A DNA stretch of 39,221 nt from Bordetella parapertussis (GTDB taxonomy: Bacteria; Pseudomonadota; Gammaproteobacteria; Burkholderiales; Burkholderiaceae_C). The stretch is from positions 1 through 39,221 of the forward strand of contig CAMDKD010000026.1 in NCBI GenBank assembly GCA_945901125.1, in the 5' to 3' direction. This document shows, one piece after another, positions 7,091 through 15,246 of this stretch. Within the stretch, counting starts at the first letter, position 1; the number at the start of each line of letters is the position of its first letter. The notes under the pieces are model-generated. The model was given only the letters and a program-made list of their open reading frames with translations, made no database searches and had not been told where the DNA came from. The translations under genes and the position numbers were made by a program.

Positions 7091-8734
7091 ATGCCTGATC
7101 TCACCGTGACTTCCATGACACCGACCAAATCCTCCAAGCGTTCTTCCACTGCTGCCAAGACTGTGCCTGTAGCGCGCAAGCGCAAACTCACGCCGGCTGA
7201 TTATTTGAAAAAAATACTCACTGCCCGCGTTTACGACGTGGCGCACGAGACCGCGTTGGACCCGGCCACCATACTCAGCAAAAAAATCAAAAACCAGGTG
7301 TTGCTCAAGCGCGAAGACCAGCAACCGGTGTTCAGCTTCAAGCTGCGCGGTGCGTTCAATAAAATGGTGCAACTCAGCCCTGAACAGTTGAAAAAAGGCG
7401 TGGTCTGTGCCTCCGCCGGTAACCACGCGCAAGGCGTGGCGCTGGGCGCGAAAAAACTGGGCACACGCGCCGTTATCGTCATGCCGGTGACCACCCCGGG
7501 TTTGAAAATTGACGCGGTGAAAGCGCTGGGCGCCGAAGTGCAATTGCACGGCGACAGCTATTCGGACGCTTACACGTTTGCGGTCAAGCTGGGGCACAAA
7601 CAAGGCCTGACTTTCATTCACCCGTTTGACGACCCCGAGGTCATCGCCGGTCAAGGCACCATCGCCATGGAAATGCTGCGCCAGCACCAAGGCCCTTTGC
7701 ATGCGGTGTTTGTCGCCATCGGCGGCGGCGGCCTGATTTCCGGCATTGCCAACTACATCAAAGCCGTGCGCCCCGAGGTGAAAGTCATTGGCGTGCAAAC
7801 CTTTGATTCAGACGCCATGGTGCAGTCGGTCAAAGCCGGTAAACGCGTGACGCTGAACGATGTCGGTTTGTTTGCCGATGGCACGGCCGTGAAACTGGTG
7901 GGTGAGGAAACCTTTCGCATTGCCAAAAACCTGGTCGACGAATTTATCTGCGTCGACACCGACGAAGTTTGCGCCGCCATCAAAGACGTGTTTGTCGACA
8001 CGCGCAACATCGTCGAACCTTCGGGCGCCATGGCGGTGGCCGGCATCAAAAAATACGTGGCGCAACACAAAACCCAGGGCGAGACTTATGCCGCGGTGCT
8101 GTGCGGTGCCAACATCAATTTCGACCGCTTGCGCTTTGTCGCCGAACGCGCTCAGGTCGGCGAAGAACGCGAGGCTTTGTTCGCCGTCACCATTCCCGAA
8201 GAGCGCGGCAGTTTCAAGCGCTTTTGCGCGGTGCTCAGCAGCCTGCCGGCGTTCGGCGGCAGTGCCGCGCCGCGCTCGGTGACCGAGTTCAATTACCGTG
8301 TCAGCGACACACGCAAAGCCCATGTGTTTTTAGGCTTGACCACCAGTTCGCCGGGACAAAGCAACAAAATCGCCGCGCACCTAAGCGGTCAGGGTTTCGA
8401 GGCCTTAGACCTGACGCACGACGACTTGGCGCAAGAACATTTGCGCCACATGGTGGGCGGGCGCACCGGGCTGGCGCAAGACGAGCGCTTGCTGCGTTTT
8501 GTCTTCCCGGAGCGGCCGGACGCATTGATGAAATTTTTGTCGTCCATGCGCGCAGGCTGGAACATAAGCCTGTTTCATTACCGCAACCAAGGCGCTGACT
8601 ACGGTCGTATTCTGGTGGGACTGCAAGTGCCGGCCAAAGACCAGCCCAGTTACGACCGATATTTGCAAACCATGGGCTATGCGTATGTGGATGAGACGGA
8701 CAACCCTGCGTATAAATTGTTTTTGCGGGAGTAA
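7091..8734 (+). CDS. ilvA: Threonine ammonia-lyase (threonine deaminase), biosynthetic
   Basis: The protein has 547 residues. This PLP enzyme converts threonine to 2-oxobutanoate, the first step to isoleucine. The catalytic domain holds the PLP lysine in SFKLRGA (about residue 83), the substrate loop SAGNHAQG (about 107) and the phosphate-binding GGGGLISG (about 211). The C-terminal 200 residues form the two ACT-like regulatory lobes (RGSFKRFC and GADYGRILVGLQ), so this is the allosteric long form. The start at 7091 (GGGA upstream) avoids overlap with the terminator at 7031-7064. The next ATG at 7115 is an alternative. The Lys/Arg/Ser-rich first 40 residues are an extension on the usual form. 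Confidence 0.95.
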   Translation: MPDLTVTSMTPTKSSKRSSTAAKTVPVARKRKLTPADYLKKILTARVYDVAHETALDPATILSKKIKNQVLLKREDQQPVFSFKLRGAFNKMVQLSPEQLKKGVVCASAGNHAQGVALGAKKLGTRAVIVMPVTTPGLKIDAVKALGAEVQLHGDSYSDAYTFAVKLGHKQGLTFIHPFDDPEVIAGQGTIAMEMLRQHQGPLHAVFVAIGGGGLISGIANYIKAVRPEVKVIGVQTFDSDAMVQSVKAGKRVTLNDVGLFADGTAVKLVGEETFRIAKNLVDEFICVDTDEVCAAIKDVFVDTRNIVEPSGAMAVAGIKKYVAQHKTQGETYAAVLCGANINFDRLRFVAERAQVGEEREALFAVTIPEERGSFKRFCAVLSSLPAFGGSAAPRSVTEFNYRVSDTRKAHVFLGLTTSSPGQSNKIAAHLSGQGFEALDLTHDDLAQEHLRHMVGGRTGLAQDERLLRFVFPERPDALMKFLSSMRAGWNISLFHYRNQGADYGRILVGLQVPAKDQPSYDRYLQTMGYAYVDETDNPAYKLFLRE

Positions 8735-8780
8735 GCAGCGTATTGAACAACCGGCAGGAAGTCCTCAGGCTGTCAAAGCA

Positions 8781-10001
8781 TCAACTCCGCCGCTTGCTGT
8801 GCAACAAGCTGATGTTCATCTCCGCCGACAAGGTGGAGGCGTAAAACTTCTCGATCATCTCTACCGATGTGCGCGCATTGCGCGCCAGCGTCAGCAAATC
8901 TATGTTGCCGCCAAAGATCAAACGGAAGGTGATGGCCGTGTGGCGCAGGCTGTAAAAACTGCGGTCCGCGCCGTGCGGTCCAGCCTTGATGCCCAGCGTG
9001 TTCATGATCCAGTTGAACAACCAGCCTATGGTGTTCAGGCAGCGCAGCCGGTTTTTTTCTTCAGGAAAAAATACGTAGTCGTCAGGCTTGCCAAAGCCTT
9101 TGGCGGTCTGGTGCGCCAGCAGGGTTTTGTAAATATTCACCGCCTGCGGCAGACTGACAGTGGGCGATTTGTGGCGCTTGATCTCGGGCGGTGTGAGGCG
9201 CAAATAGTTGAACTTGCCGCTGATGATTTCTATGTGTTTATTTTTCAATTGCCGCACATCGCCCGGGCGCAAAAACGTGTAGACCATGAAACGTATCAAC
9301 CAGTTCATCTCCAAAGGCATGCTGCGGTATTCGGGCTTGATATGGAACCGCGTGTCCGGTTTGTCCCAATGAAACACGTGGCGGCGCAAGGTTTTGGATT
9401 GACGCAGTATGGCCGCGTACTCGGTGACGGTGAAGGCGCCGCGCGGCTTTTGCGTGACCTTCATTTTGGGAAACAGAGGCATTTGCGCAATGTGTTCCTG
9501 CTCGACCAGATAGCGCAGCACTTTGCGCAACTGCGCGATGTAGCCGACGATGGTGGGCGTGGATAAGTCCTGGTCGGACAAAAAGTCGATGAAACGCTGG
9601 ATGCTGCCCATGTTGATGCTGCGCAAATCGGTGTCGCTGAAAAAATCTGCGATATGCGTTTCCAACCTGACCTTGGTCATGCGGTAGGTGCCTTCGGTGA
9701 TCTCGTTGCGCACCACTTTGTGTTTCTCCTGGGCCAGGATGACGCTGACCACCTGGTTGATGGAGACAAAACCACCGTCTTGAAGACCGGAGCTATTTAT
9801 AAGTGTTTTAGTTTTATTATTATTTTCTTTATTGTCTGTGAATGAGTTATTTAATCTAAAAATTAAGGGGTTATTAACTTCTTTAGGACACGTATTTAAA
9901 ACAGGTAAGCATTGGGTAATGGTTTGAGGCGTTTCCTGATTTAAAAGAGTCATATTTACGGGAGTATTATTAAATCGATAGTTAACTGTTTGTTGCGTCA
10001 T
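8781..10001 (-). CDS. Tyrosine recombinase / phage-type integrase
   Basis: This 406-residue protein is read from the ATG at 10001, which has AGGA upstream. It has an N-terminal AT-rich, Asn-rich segment (to about residue 75), a SAM-like core-binding domain (about 95-200) and a catalytic domain. Catalytic Arg is in FLRPGDV (about 244), Lys in IKRHKSP, the second Arg in YSLRHT (about 350) and the nucleophile Tyr in EKFY (about 385). The HxxR histidine is Tyr and the later His/Trp position is Asn (ARNARTS). Strand exchange is the family function. No tRNA or attachment repeat is seen, and no other mobile genes accompany it. It ends 46 bases after ilvA and its start faces a porin that has lost its start codon. 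Confidence 0.85.
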   Translation of the reverse strand: MTQQTVNYRFNNTPVNMTLLNQETPQTITQCLPVLNTCPKEVNNPLIFRLNNSFTDNKENNNKTKTLINSSGLQDGGFVSINQVVSVILAQEKHKVVRNEITEGTYRMTKVRLETHIADFFSDTDLRSINMGSIQRFIDFLSDQDLSTPTIVGYIAQLRKVLRYLVEQEHIAQMPLFPKMKVTQKPRGAFTVTEYAAILRQSKTLRRHVFHWDKPDTRFHIKPEYRSMPLEMNWLIRFMVYTFLRPGDVRQLKNKHIEIISGKFNYLRLTPPEIKRHKSPTVSLPQAVNIYKTLLAHQTAKGFGKPDDYVFFPEEKNRLRCLNTIGWLFNWIMNTLGIKAGPHGADRSFYSLRHTAITFRLIFGGNIDLLTLARNARTSVEMIEKFYASTLSAEMNISLLHSKRRS

Positions 10002-10074
10002 GGGTTTATATCCTAAAGCAGTCAATGTTTTTAAAAGTCAATGAATATTAACACGAGTTATTAATAATAGTTAA

Positions 10075-11097
10075 AAAACCCTCGTTGCAGTAGCATCTTT
10101 GTTGTCTTTTGGAGTCAGTTTTGCTGACGCCACCTTGTTTGGCTGGGTTGACCAGTCACACAACACCGTCACAGCCACCACAAAGGCCGGCGTCAAAACC
10201 ACTACCCAAAGCTGGGGTGCTTCCCAGGGCGGTACCAGCGCACTGGGCGTCAAAGGTGAAGAAGACCTGGGCGACGGCTTGAAGGCCTCTTACCTGATGG
10301 AATTAGCTCTCAATGTCGATACAGACACAGCGGGTACAGGCCAAGCAGCTAACGGAGCAAACCGCCAGTCGTATGTGGGTTTGGACGGTGCTTTCGGTGG
10401 CATCAAAATCGGTCGTCAATACACCCCTTCTTTCAACGCTTTTGCCAGCGTCGACCCCTCCGGTGTCTCCGGCTTCAATGGCTATCTTTATATTAATGGT
10501 TACCAAAAAAGCAATGGCTTTTATTACACCAGCCCCGGCCTGTCAGGTTTCAACCTGATTCTGGGTATGCATGAAGGCGAAAGCGCGACATCAGGATCAA
10601 ACGCAGGTAATGCCAACACCTTTGGACTGACATACAAAGGTGGCCCTTTGTATGCCAGCATCACCCAGGAAACCACCACCAAGGGAACTGCAAGCGCTGG
10701 CTTGAATGCGCCGACGACCGGCAATATTGGTTCATCTTCAAATGGAGAAAACAAACTGCAAACTATTGCTGCCACGTATGACTTAGGTGTGGCCAAAATC
10801 GGCGTAATCAACGAAACCATTGACAGCTCCAGCGACGCCAGTGAAGCCAAAGCCACCCACTTCTCTGTGGCCGTGCCTGTGGGTTCATTCACCCTAGGTG
10901 CCATCGTCGGCAACGGTAGTTATGTAACTACGGGTAGCACTAAATCCATCGACTTGACCTCAGTTGGTATCACCGCTGATTACGCCCTGAGCAAGCGCAC
11001 CAAAGTGTATTTCCGCTTCGGTGAAACCAACGATAAAGTCACTTCAGGTACCGAAAAGTCAAACACCACAGCTATCGGCTTGTTCCACAGCTTCTGA
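10075..11097 (+). pseudogene. Gram-negative porin lacking its start codon
   Basis: The open frame encodes a full porin of about 340 residues: the rest of a signal peptide (KTLVAVASLL to Phe-Ala-Asp-Ala), the GEEDLGDGLKA motif, the RQSYVGLDG strand and a C-terminal Ser-Phe. The expected ATG-AAA is absent. The codon directly before the first Lys is TAA (10072-10074). The 17 bases 10073-10089 are identical to the start region of the porin at 1-306, so homology stops exactly where the ATG should be. The only in-frame starts left are TTG codons (10099, 10102) inside the signal peptide. Expression as an exported porin is doubtful. A strong terminator still follows the gene. Confidence 0.65.
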
Positions 11098-11102
11098 TCT
11101 TT

Positions 11103-11168
11103 CACCGGCTAAATGCCGGTGTTTGGTTTAGAACTCAAAACCCGCTGTAGAAATACAGCGGGTTTTTT
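11103..11168 (+). terminator. Double hairpin terminator after the third porin
   Basis: Arms CACCGGC (11103-11109) and GCCGGTG (11115-11121) form a first hairpin. A second perfect 11-base stem (11139-11149 with 11154-11164, GAAA loop) is followed by T 11163-11168. The second is a textbook rho-independent terminator. Confidence 0.9.
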
Positions 11169-11321
11169 AATGGCTACATCTTCGGGTTTGTCTTATCCCC
11201 GGTCTCTGGTCCATAAGCGTTTGTTTGAAGGTTCAGGAATAAAAACGGTCAAGCTGACGTTTCTTGAACTGTTTTGTGTTTTATTTTTGATTTGCCATCA
11301 GCTTGCATTGTCAATACAAAT

Positions 11322-11954
11322 TCAGGTTTTAGGCTCAGCCGCATTCTGCGCAGGCTCTGACCGTCTGGGGTTGCCGGGAAAACCAGGCGGCCCGGACTGG
11401 TCCGGCGAGCGCGGCTGGGCGGCAGGTGCAGCAGATGAAGCCGCGCCCGCCTGGGCAGGCACAGGTGCCTGACCCGACACCGGCTCGGGCCGCTTAGGCA
11501 TGGGCAGTACCAGCGCCGCCGGGCCTTGTGGCGTGACGCCCAAAACCGCTTCTTCCAGCGTGACCGATTGCAGCAACAAACCCGGCAGCACTTCAGCACC
11601 GCGCAACACCGGTTTCACCGGCTGGCCGTCCACCGAAATCAGCGCCACGGCTTGGTTGTCACCGGCGCGGGCCACGCCCAACAAACTCAACCGACTGGCC
11701 AGCGCAGGTGCCTGAGCCATGGCTTCGGGCTGTCGTCCCAGCACCTTGCTGATATCTGCTTTCAAGCCGGACATGTCGGCCGCGCCGGGTGCCGCCATGG
11801 CGACCACGGCCACCGGACGCTGATCGGTGGGCCACAAAGCCAAGGCCCAGCCAGTGAATGAGCCCGCCGCCAACGCCCACAGCGCGAACGACGCCAACGC
11901 TGGCGCTTTGTCTGACGGCATTCGGGTGCGATGATTGCTGTTCTTTGTCTTCAT
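11322..11954 (-). CDS. gspC: Type II secretion protein GspC
   Basis: This 210-residue bitopic inner-membrane protein has a short basic cytoplasmic tail, a transmembrane helix (about residues 20-40) and the periplasmic HR domain. The HR domain (LLGVARAGDNQAVALISVDG, about 90-150) links the inner-membrane platform to the secretin GspD. The C-terminal 60 residues are a Pro/Ala/Gln-rich tail with no PDZ or coiled-coil domain, as in short GspC forms. It is transcribed away from gspG, leaving only 45 bases between the two starts, so a compact shared promoter region is likely. Confidence 0.85.
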   Translation of the reverse strand: MKTKNSNHRTRMPSDKAPALASFALWALAAGSFTGWALALWPTDQRPVAVVAMAAPGAADMSGLKADISKVLGRQPEAMAQAPALASRLSLLGVARAGDNQAVALISVDGQPVKPVLRGAEVLPGLLLQSVTLEEAVLGVTPQGPAALVLPMPKRPEPVSGQAPVPAQAGAASSAAPAAQPRSPDQSGPPGFPGNPRRSEPAQNAAEPKT

Positions 11955-11999
11955 AGTCGCATTATCATTCGAGTTGAATTCTTTAAGGTTAAAAAATTC

Positions 12000-12515
12000 A
12001 TGAAAGCTTTACCAGATTGCATACATTCCCGCCAGCCCGCTGCACGCCCGCAACCCGGCCTTCAATGCTTGGGCATCAGCCTCAAGACCAAACGCAGCAA
12101 AACGCGCGCACAGCGAGGCTTTACTTTGATAGAGCTGATGGTGGTGCTGGTCATCATCGGCGTGTTGGCCGCGCTGATCGTGCCCAATGTGCTTGACCGC
12201 GCCGACGACGCGCGCGTCACCGCCGCGCGCACCGATGTGAACAACCTGATGCAGGCCTTGAAGCTTTACCGCCTGGACAACCAGCGTTACCCCGCCACCG
12301 AACAAGGGCTGGCGGCGCTGGTGAAAAAACCCACCACCGGCCCCGAGCCCATGAACTGGAAACCTTACCTTGACAAACTGCCTAACGACCCCTGGGGCCG
12401 GCCTTACCAATACATGAACCCGGGCTTGCAAGGCGAGGTAGATGTGCTGTCCTTCGGCGCTGACGGCCAGGCCGGTGGCGAAGGCAAAAACGCCGACATC
12501 GGCAGCTGGCAATAA
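12000..12515 (+). CDS. gspG: Major pseudopilin GspG
   Basis: This is the main subunit of the type II secretion pseudopilus. Prepilin peptidase would cleave at Arg-Gly before FTLIELMVV, and Glu5 of the mature protein is present. The mature part has the long N-terminal helix and the GspG core with LPNDPWGRPYQY and DVLSFGADGQAGG, the Ca-binding region. Read from the ATG at 12000 the leader is about 39 residues, much longer than usual (6-15). A TTG at 12069 would give a 17-residue leader. It is the first gene of the gspG-F run, followed after 35 bases by gspH. Confidence 0.95.
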   Translation: MKALPDCIHSRQPAARPQPGLQCLGISLKTKRSKTRAQRGFTLIELMVVLVIIGVLAALIVPNVLDRADDARVTAARTDVNNLMQALKLYRLDNQRYPATEQGLAALVKKPTTGPEPMNWKPYLDKLPNDPWGRPYQYMNPGLQGEVDVLSFGADGQAGGEGKNADIGSWQ

Positions 12516-12550
12516 GCCGCCCGCGCTAAGCGGCCTGTCGGCTCACGACC

Positions 12551-13006
12551 ATGACGACGGCCTCTCGCGCCCGGGGTTTCACGCTGATTGAGCTGCTGGT
12601 GGTGTTGCTGCTGGTGGCGCTTGGCAGCTCGCTGGTGGCGCTGAGTTTGCGAGATACGCCGCAACACCTGCTGGAGCGCGAAGCAGACCGCTTGATAGTC
12701 GTGCTGGAAAACGCCCGCGCCCAGGCGCGCAGCCGCAGCACGCCGCTGTTGTGGCTGGCCGACGAACAAGGCTATGCCATACGCCCGGCCAACGCGCCCC
12801 TCGCTTCAACCGACACTGCCACAGAGCAAGAATGGCAGCGCTTGAATTGGCTGTCGCCCGGTACCCGCGCAGAACCCTCTGTGGTCATCATCAGCGCTGA
12901 ACCGGTGCAGGCGACGCTGCGTTTGCAACTGATACACACGGGCGCAGTCACCACCCGTTTGACGCTGGGCAGCGACGGCGCAGAAGCTGTGAAGGTGTTG
13001 CCTTGA
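12551..13006 (+). CDS. gspH: Minor pseudopilin GspH
   Basis: The protein has 151 residues. A short leader (MTTASRARG) is followed by FTLIELLVVLLL, with Glu5 conserved. The C-terminal part is the beta-rich GspH domain. This minor pseudopilin joins the pseudopilus below the I-J-K tip. Its TGA stop overlaps the likely TTG start of gspI. Confidence 0.9.
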   Translation: MTTASRARGFTLIELLVVLLLVALGSSLVALSLRDTPQHLLEREADRLIVVLENARAQARSRSTPLLWLADEQGYAIRPANAPLASTDTATEQEWQRLNWLSPGTRAEPSVVIISAEPVQATLRLQLIHTGAVTTRLTLGSDGAEAVKVLP

Positions 13007-13449
13007 AGCGGCTTGAATCTCAGTTCGTAACCGGTGTGCAAGTGAGGCAAAAGCGCACGCTCAATGGCGCGTCCACAACACACTTCAAGCGCCAACGGCA
13101 TTTACAAGGTTTTACTTTGATCGAGGTGCTGGTCGCCTTGTTCATTCTTTCCATCAGCGTGCTGGCCGGTTTGCGTGCCGCCGCCGGTATGACGCTGAAT
13201 GCCGAACGCCAATGGCAAATGCTGCTGGCGCAAACCTGCGTGGACAACGCGCTGGTGCAACTGCGTTTGTCGCCGCAATTCGCCAACCTGGGCGAGCAGG
13301 ACTTGCCCTGCCCGCAGGCCGGTCTGGCTTTGCGTTTGCGGCTGACGGTGGCGGCCACGCCCAACCCTTCGTTTCGCCGGGTCGATGTGCAAGTGATGAA
13401 CAAAGAAACGCCGCTGCTGCGGGTCACTGCGTTGCAAGGGCGGTATTGA
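13003..13449 (+). CDS. gspI: Minor pseudopilin GspI
   Basis: This 148-residue protein has its prepilin site at Gln-Gly before FTLIEVLVALFILS. GspI starts assembly of the I-J-K pseudopilus tip complex. No ATG lies in frame upstream of the cleavage site. The best start is the TTG at 13003, which overlaps the gspH stop (TTGA) and suggests translational coupling. GTG codons at 13036 and 13042 are alternatives. The C-terminal domain (FRRVDVQVMN) is typical of GspI. gspJ begins 1 base after its stop. Confidence 0.9.
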   Translation: MKRLESQFVTGVQVRQKRTLNGASTTHFKRQRHLQGFTLIEVLVALFILSISVLAGLRAAAGMTLNAERQWQMLLAQTCVDNALVQLRLSPQFANLGEQDLPCPQAGLALRLRLTVAATPNPSFRRVDVQVMNKETPLLRVTALQGRY

Positions 13450-13450
13450 C

Positions 13451-14179
13451 ATGCGCCGCGCACATGGCTTCACGCTGGTAGAAGTGCTGGTGGCGCTGTC
13501 CTTGATGGCGGTGCTGGCGCTCCTCAGTTGGCGCGGCCTTGACAGCATGTTGCGCACCCGCGACAGCACCGGGGCGCGTATCAACGCGGTGGCGCTGGCA
13601 CAGGTCAGCATGTTGCAGTGGCAGTCAGATTTGAACGCGGTGCAAGCCGTGCCCCTGCTGATCAATGACGTTGCTCTGTCCTGGGACGGACGGGTGATGC
13701 GCATGTTGCGGCGCAGCGGCACGCCGCTGCTGTCACAAGAAAACCTCAACAAGGGATTGACGCCTAACAACGCACCTCCACAAAACGCTGTGTCCGCCGA
13801 CGCCGGCATGCAAGTGGTGGCCTGGACAGTGCGCGACGGCTATTGGTGGCGTTGGCAATCGCCGGATTTGCGCTTGCGCGCCGATGTCTTGCAAGCCTGG
13901 CAACAAGCCGCGCAATGGGGGCAAAACCCGGGCAGCGAATTGCGCCGCTATGAAGCGCGGCTCATGCCGGTGCAAAGCTGGCAGGTATTTTACTTTCGTG
14001 AAAACGCGTGGACGAACCCGCTCAGCAGTTCAGGCAACAGCGCCGGCTTGAATCTGTCGGCCACACCCTTGCCGGACGCGGTACAAATTCAGCTCACACT
14101 CGACGGCAAAGTCTCGCCCGACAGCGGCACGCTGACGCTGGACTGGGTCAACCCCGCTTACAACCCGAGCCGCTCATGA
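13451..14179 (+). CDS. gspJ: Minor pseudopilin GspJ
   Basis: The protein has 242 residues with a very short leader (MRRAHG) before FTLVEVLVALSLMAVLA. Glu5 is conserved. The body is the GspJ fold, with paired Trp-containing strands (WQSDLNAV, WWRWQSP). It forms the pseudopilus tip with GspI and GspK. Its TGA stop overlaps the ATG of gspK (ATGA). Confidence 0.92.
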   Translation: MRRAHGFTLVEVLVALSLMAVLALLSWRGLDSMLRTRDSTGARINAVALAQVSMLQWQSDLNAVQAVPLLINDVALSWDGRVMRMLRRSGTPLLSQENLNKGLTPNNAPPQNAVSADAGMQVVAWTVRDGYWWRWQSPDLRLRADVLQAWQQAAQWGQNPGSELRRYEARLMPVQSWQVFYFRENAWTNPLSSSGNSAGLNLSATPLPDAVQIQLTLDGKVSPDSGTLTLDWVNPAYNPSRS

Positions 14180-15246
14180 AACCGCACCGTTGTCCACCGG
14201 TTTCATGCTTGACGACACAGCGCTTGGACAGCGCGAAAGCCCCGGCCTGCACGCAGGCGCGACACCCACTGGGTCTGAAACAACAACAAGGCGCCGCGCT
14301 GCTCATGGCCATGCTGACGGTGGCGCTGGTGGCCGTGCTGGCCTCCACCGCCGTGTGGCAACAGTGGCGCACGCTGTCGGTGGAAACCGCCGAACGCCAG
14401 GCGCAGCAAGCGCACTGGTTGCTGGCCGGTGCGCAGGACTGGGCGCGCGTGGTGTTGCGCGAAGACGGGCGCAGCGGCAACACCGATCACTTGGCCGAGC
14501 CCTGGTCCATGCCTTTGCAGGAAGCGCGTTTGTCGAGTTTTTTAGCGGCTGACACCAGTGGCGTGTTGAACAACAGCGACGGCCTGGCCGATCAGGTGTT
14601 TTTGTCGGGGCGCATCATCGACATGCAATCGCGTTTGAACCTGCGCAATCTGGTGGTCAACGGCGAGATCGATGCAAGCGAATTGCAAATCTGGCTCAGG
14701 CTGTACCGGCTGCTCGGTTTGCCAGAAGCCGAGTTGCTGCAATGGAGCGCACAGCTCAAAGCGGCGTTGCAAACCAATGCCAATGCCGCCACCGCACCGT
14801 TGCTGCCGCAACACATTGAACAACTGAGTTGGCTGGGCATGAGCAGCGCCAGTCTGGCGCGCCTGGCTCCACACATCACCGTGTTGCCGGTAGCAACCAC
14901 CGTCAATCTGAACACCGCCAGCGCCGAAGTGTTATCGGCTGTCATACCGGGTCTGGACATCAGCAGCGCCCGCCAGTGGGAGAACGAGCGCAACACCAAG
15001 CCCTGGGACAGTCTGGACGATGTGCGCAAACGCATGGGGCCGTTGGCGCAAAACCTCAGCGACAAACGCCACAGTCTCAACACCCGCTATTTTCAGATCA
15101 CGGGTCAGCTGCGGCTGGACAGCGTGAATTTGATCGAACGCTCACTGGTGGTACGCGAAGGAATCGTCAGCAAAACGGTGTGGCGAGAGCGTCGCGCACT
15201 GCACGCAGAGCCGGGCTGCATTTCTACAATTCAGCCACCATGTTGA
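14176..15246 (+). CDS. gspK: Minor pseudopilin GspK
   Basis: The protein has 356 residues. The start is taken at the ATG at 14176, which overlaps the gspJ stop; the frame is open upstream but that part is a shadow of gspJ. A long leader of about 40 residues ends at QQQG before AALLMAMLTVALVAVL. Position 5 is not Glu, as expected for GspK, which caps the pseudopilus. The large alpha domain follows, with the helix-hairpin-helix-like VNLNTASAEVLSAVIPGL. It overlaps gspL by 7 bases. Confidence 0.93.
   Translation: MKPHRCPPVSCLTTQRLDSAKAPACTQARHPLGLKQQQGAALLMAMLTVALVAVLASTAVWQQWRTLSVETAERQAQQAHWLLAGAQDWARVVLREDGRSGNTDHLAEPWSMPLQEARLSSFLAADTSGVLNNSDGLADQVFLSGRIIDMQSRLNLRNLVVNGEIDASELQIWLRLYRLLGLPEAELLQWSAQLKAALQTNANAATAPLLPQHIEQLSWLGMSSASLARLAPHITVLPVATTVNLNTASAEVLSAVIPGLDISSARQWENERNTKPWDSLDDVRKRMGPLAQNLSDKRHSLNTRYFQITGQLRLDSVNLIERSLVVREGIVSKTVWRERRALHAEPGCISTIQPPC

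Noticed and set aside
8735..10074. Complete integrative element with attachment repeats
   Set aside because: No matching direct or inverted repeats were found at 8735-8780 and 10026-10074, and no cargo genes are present.
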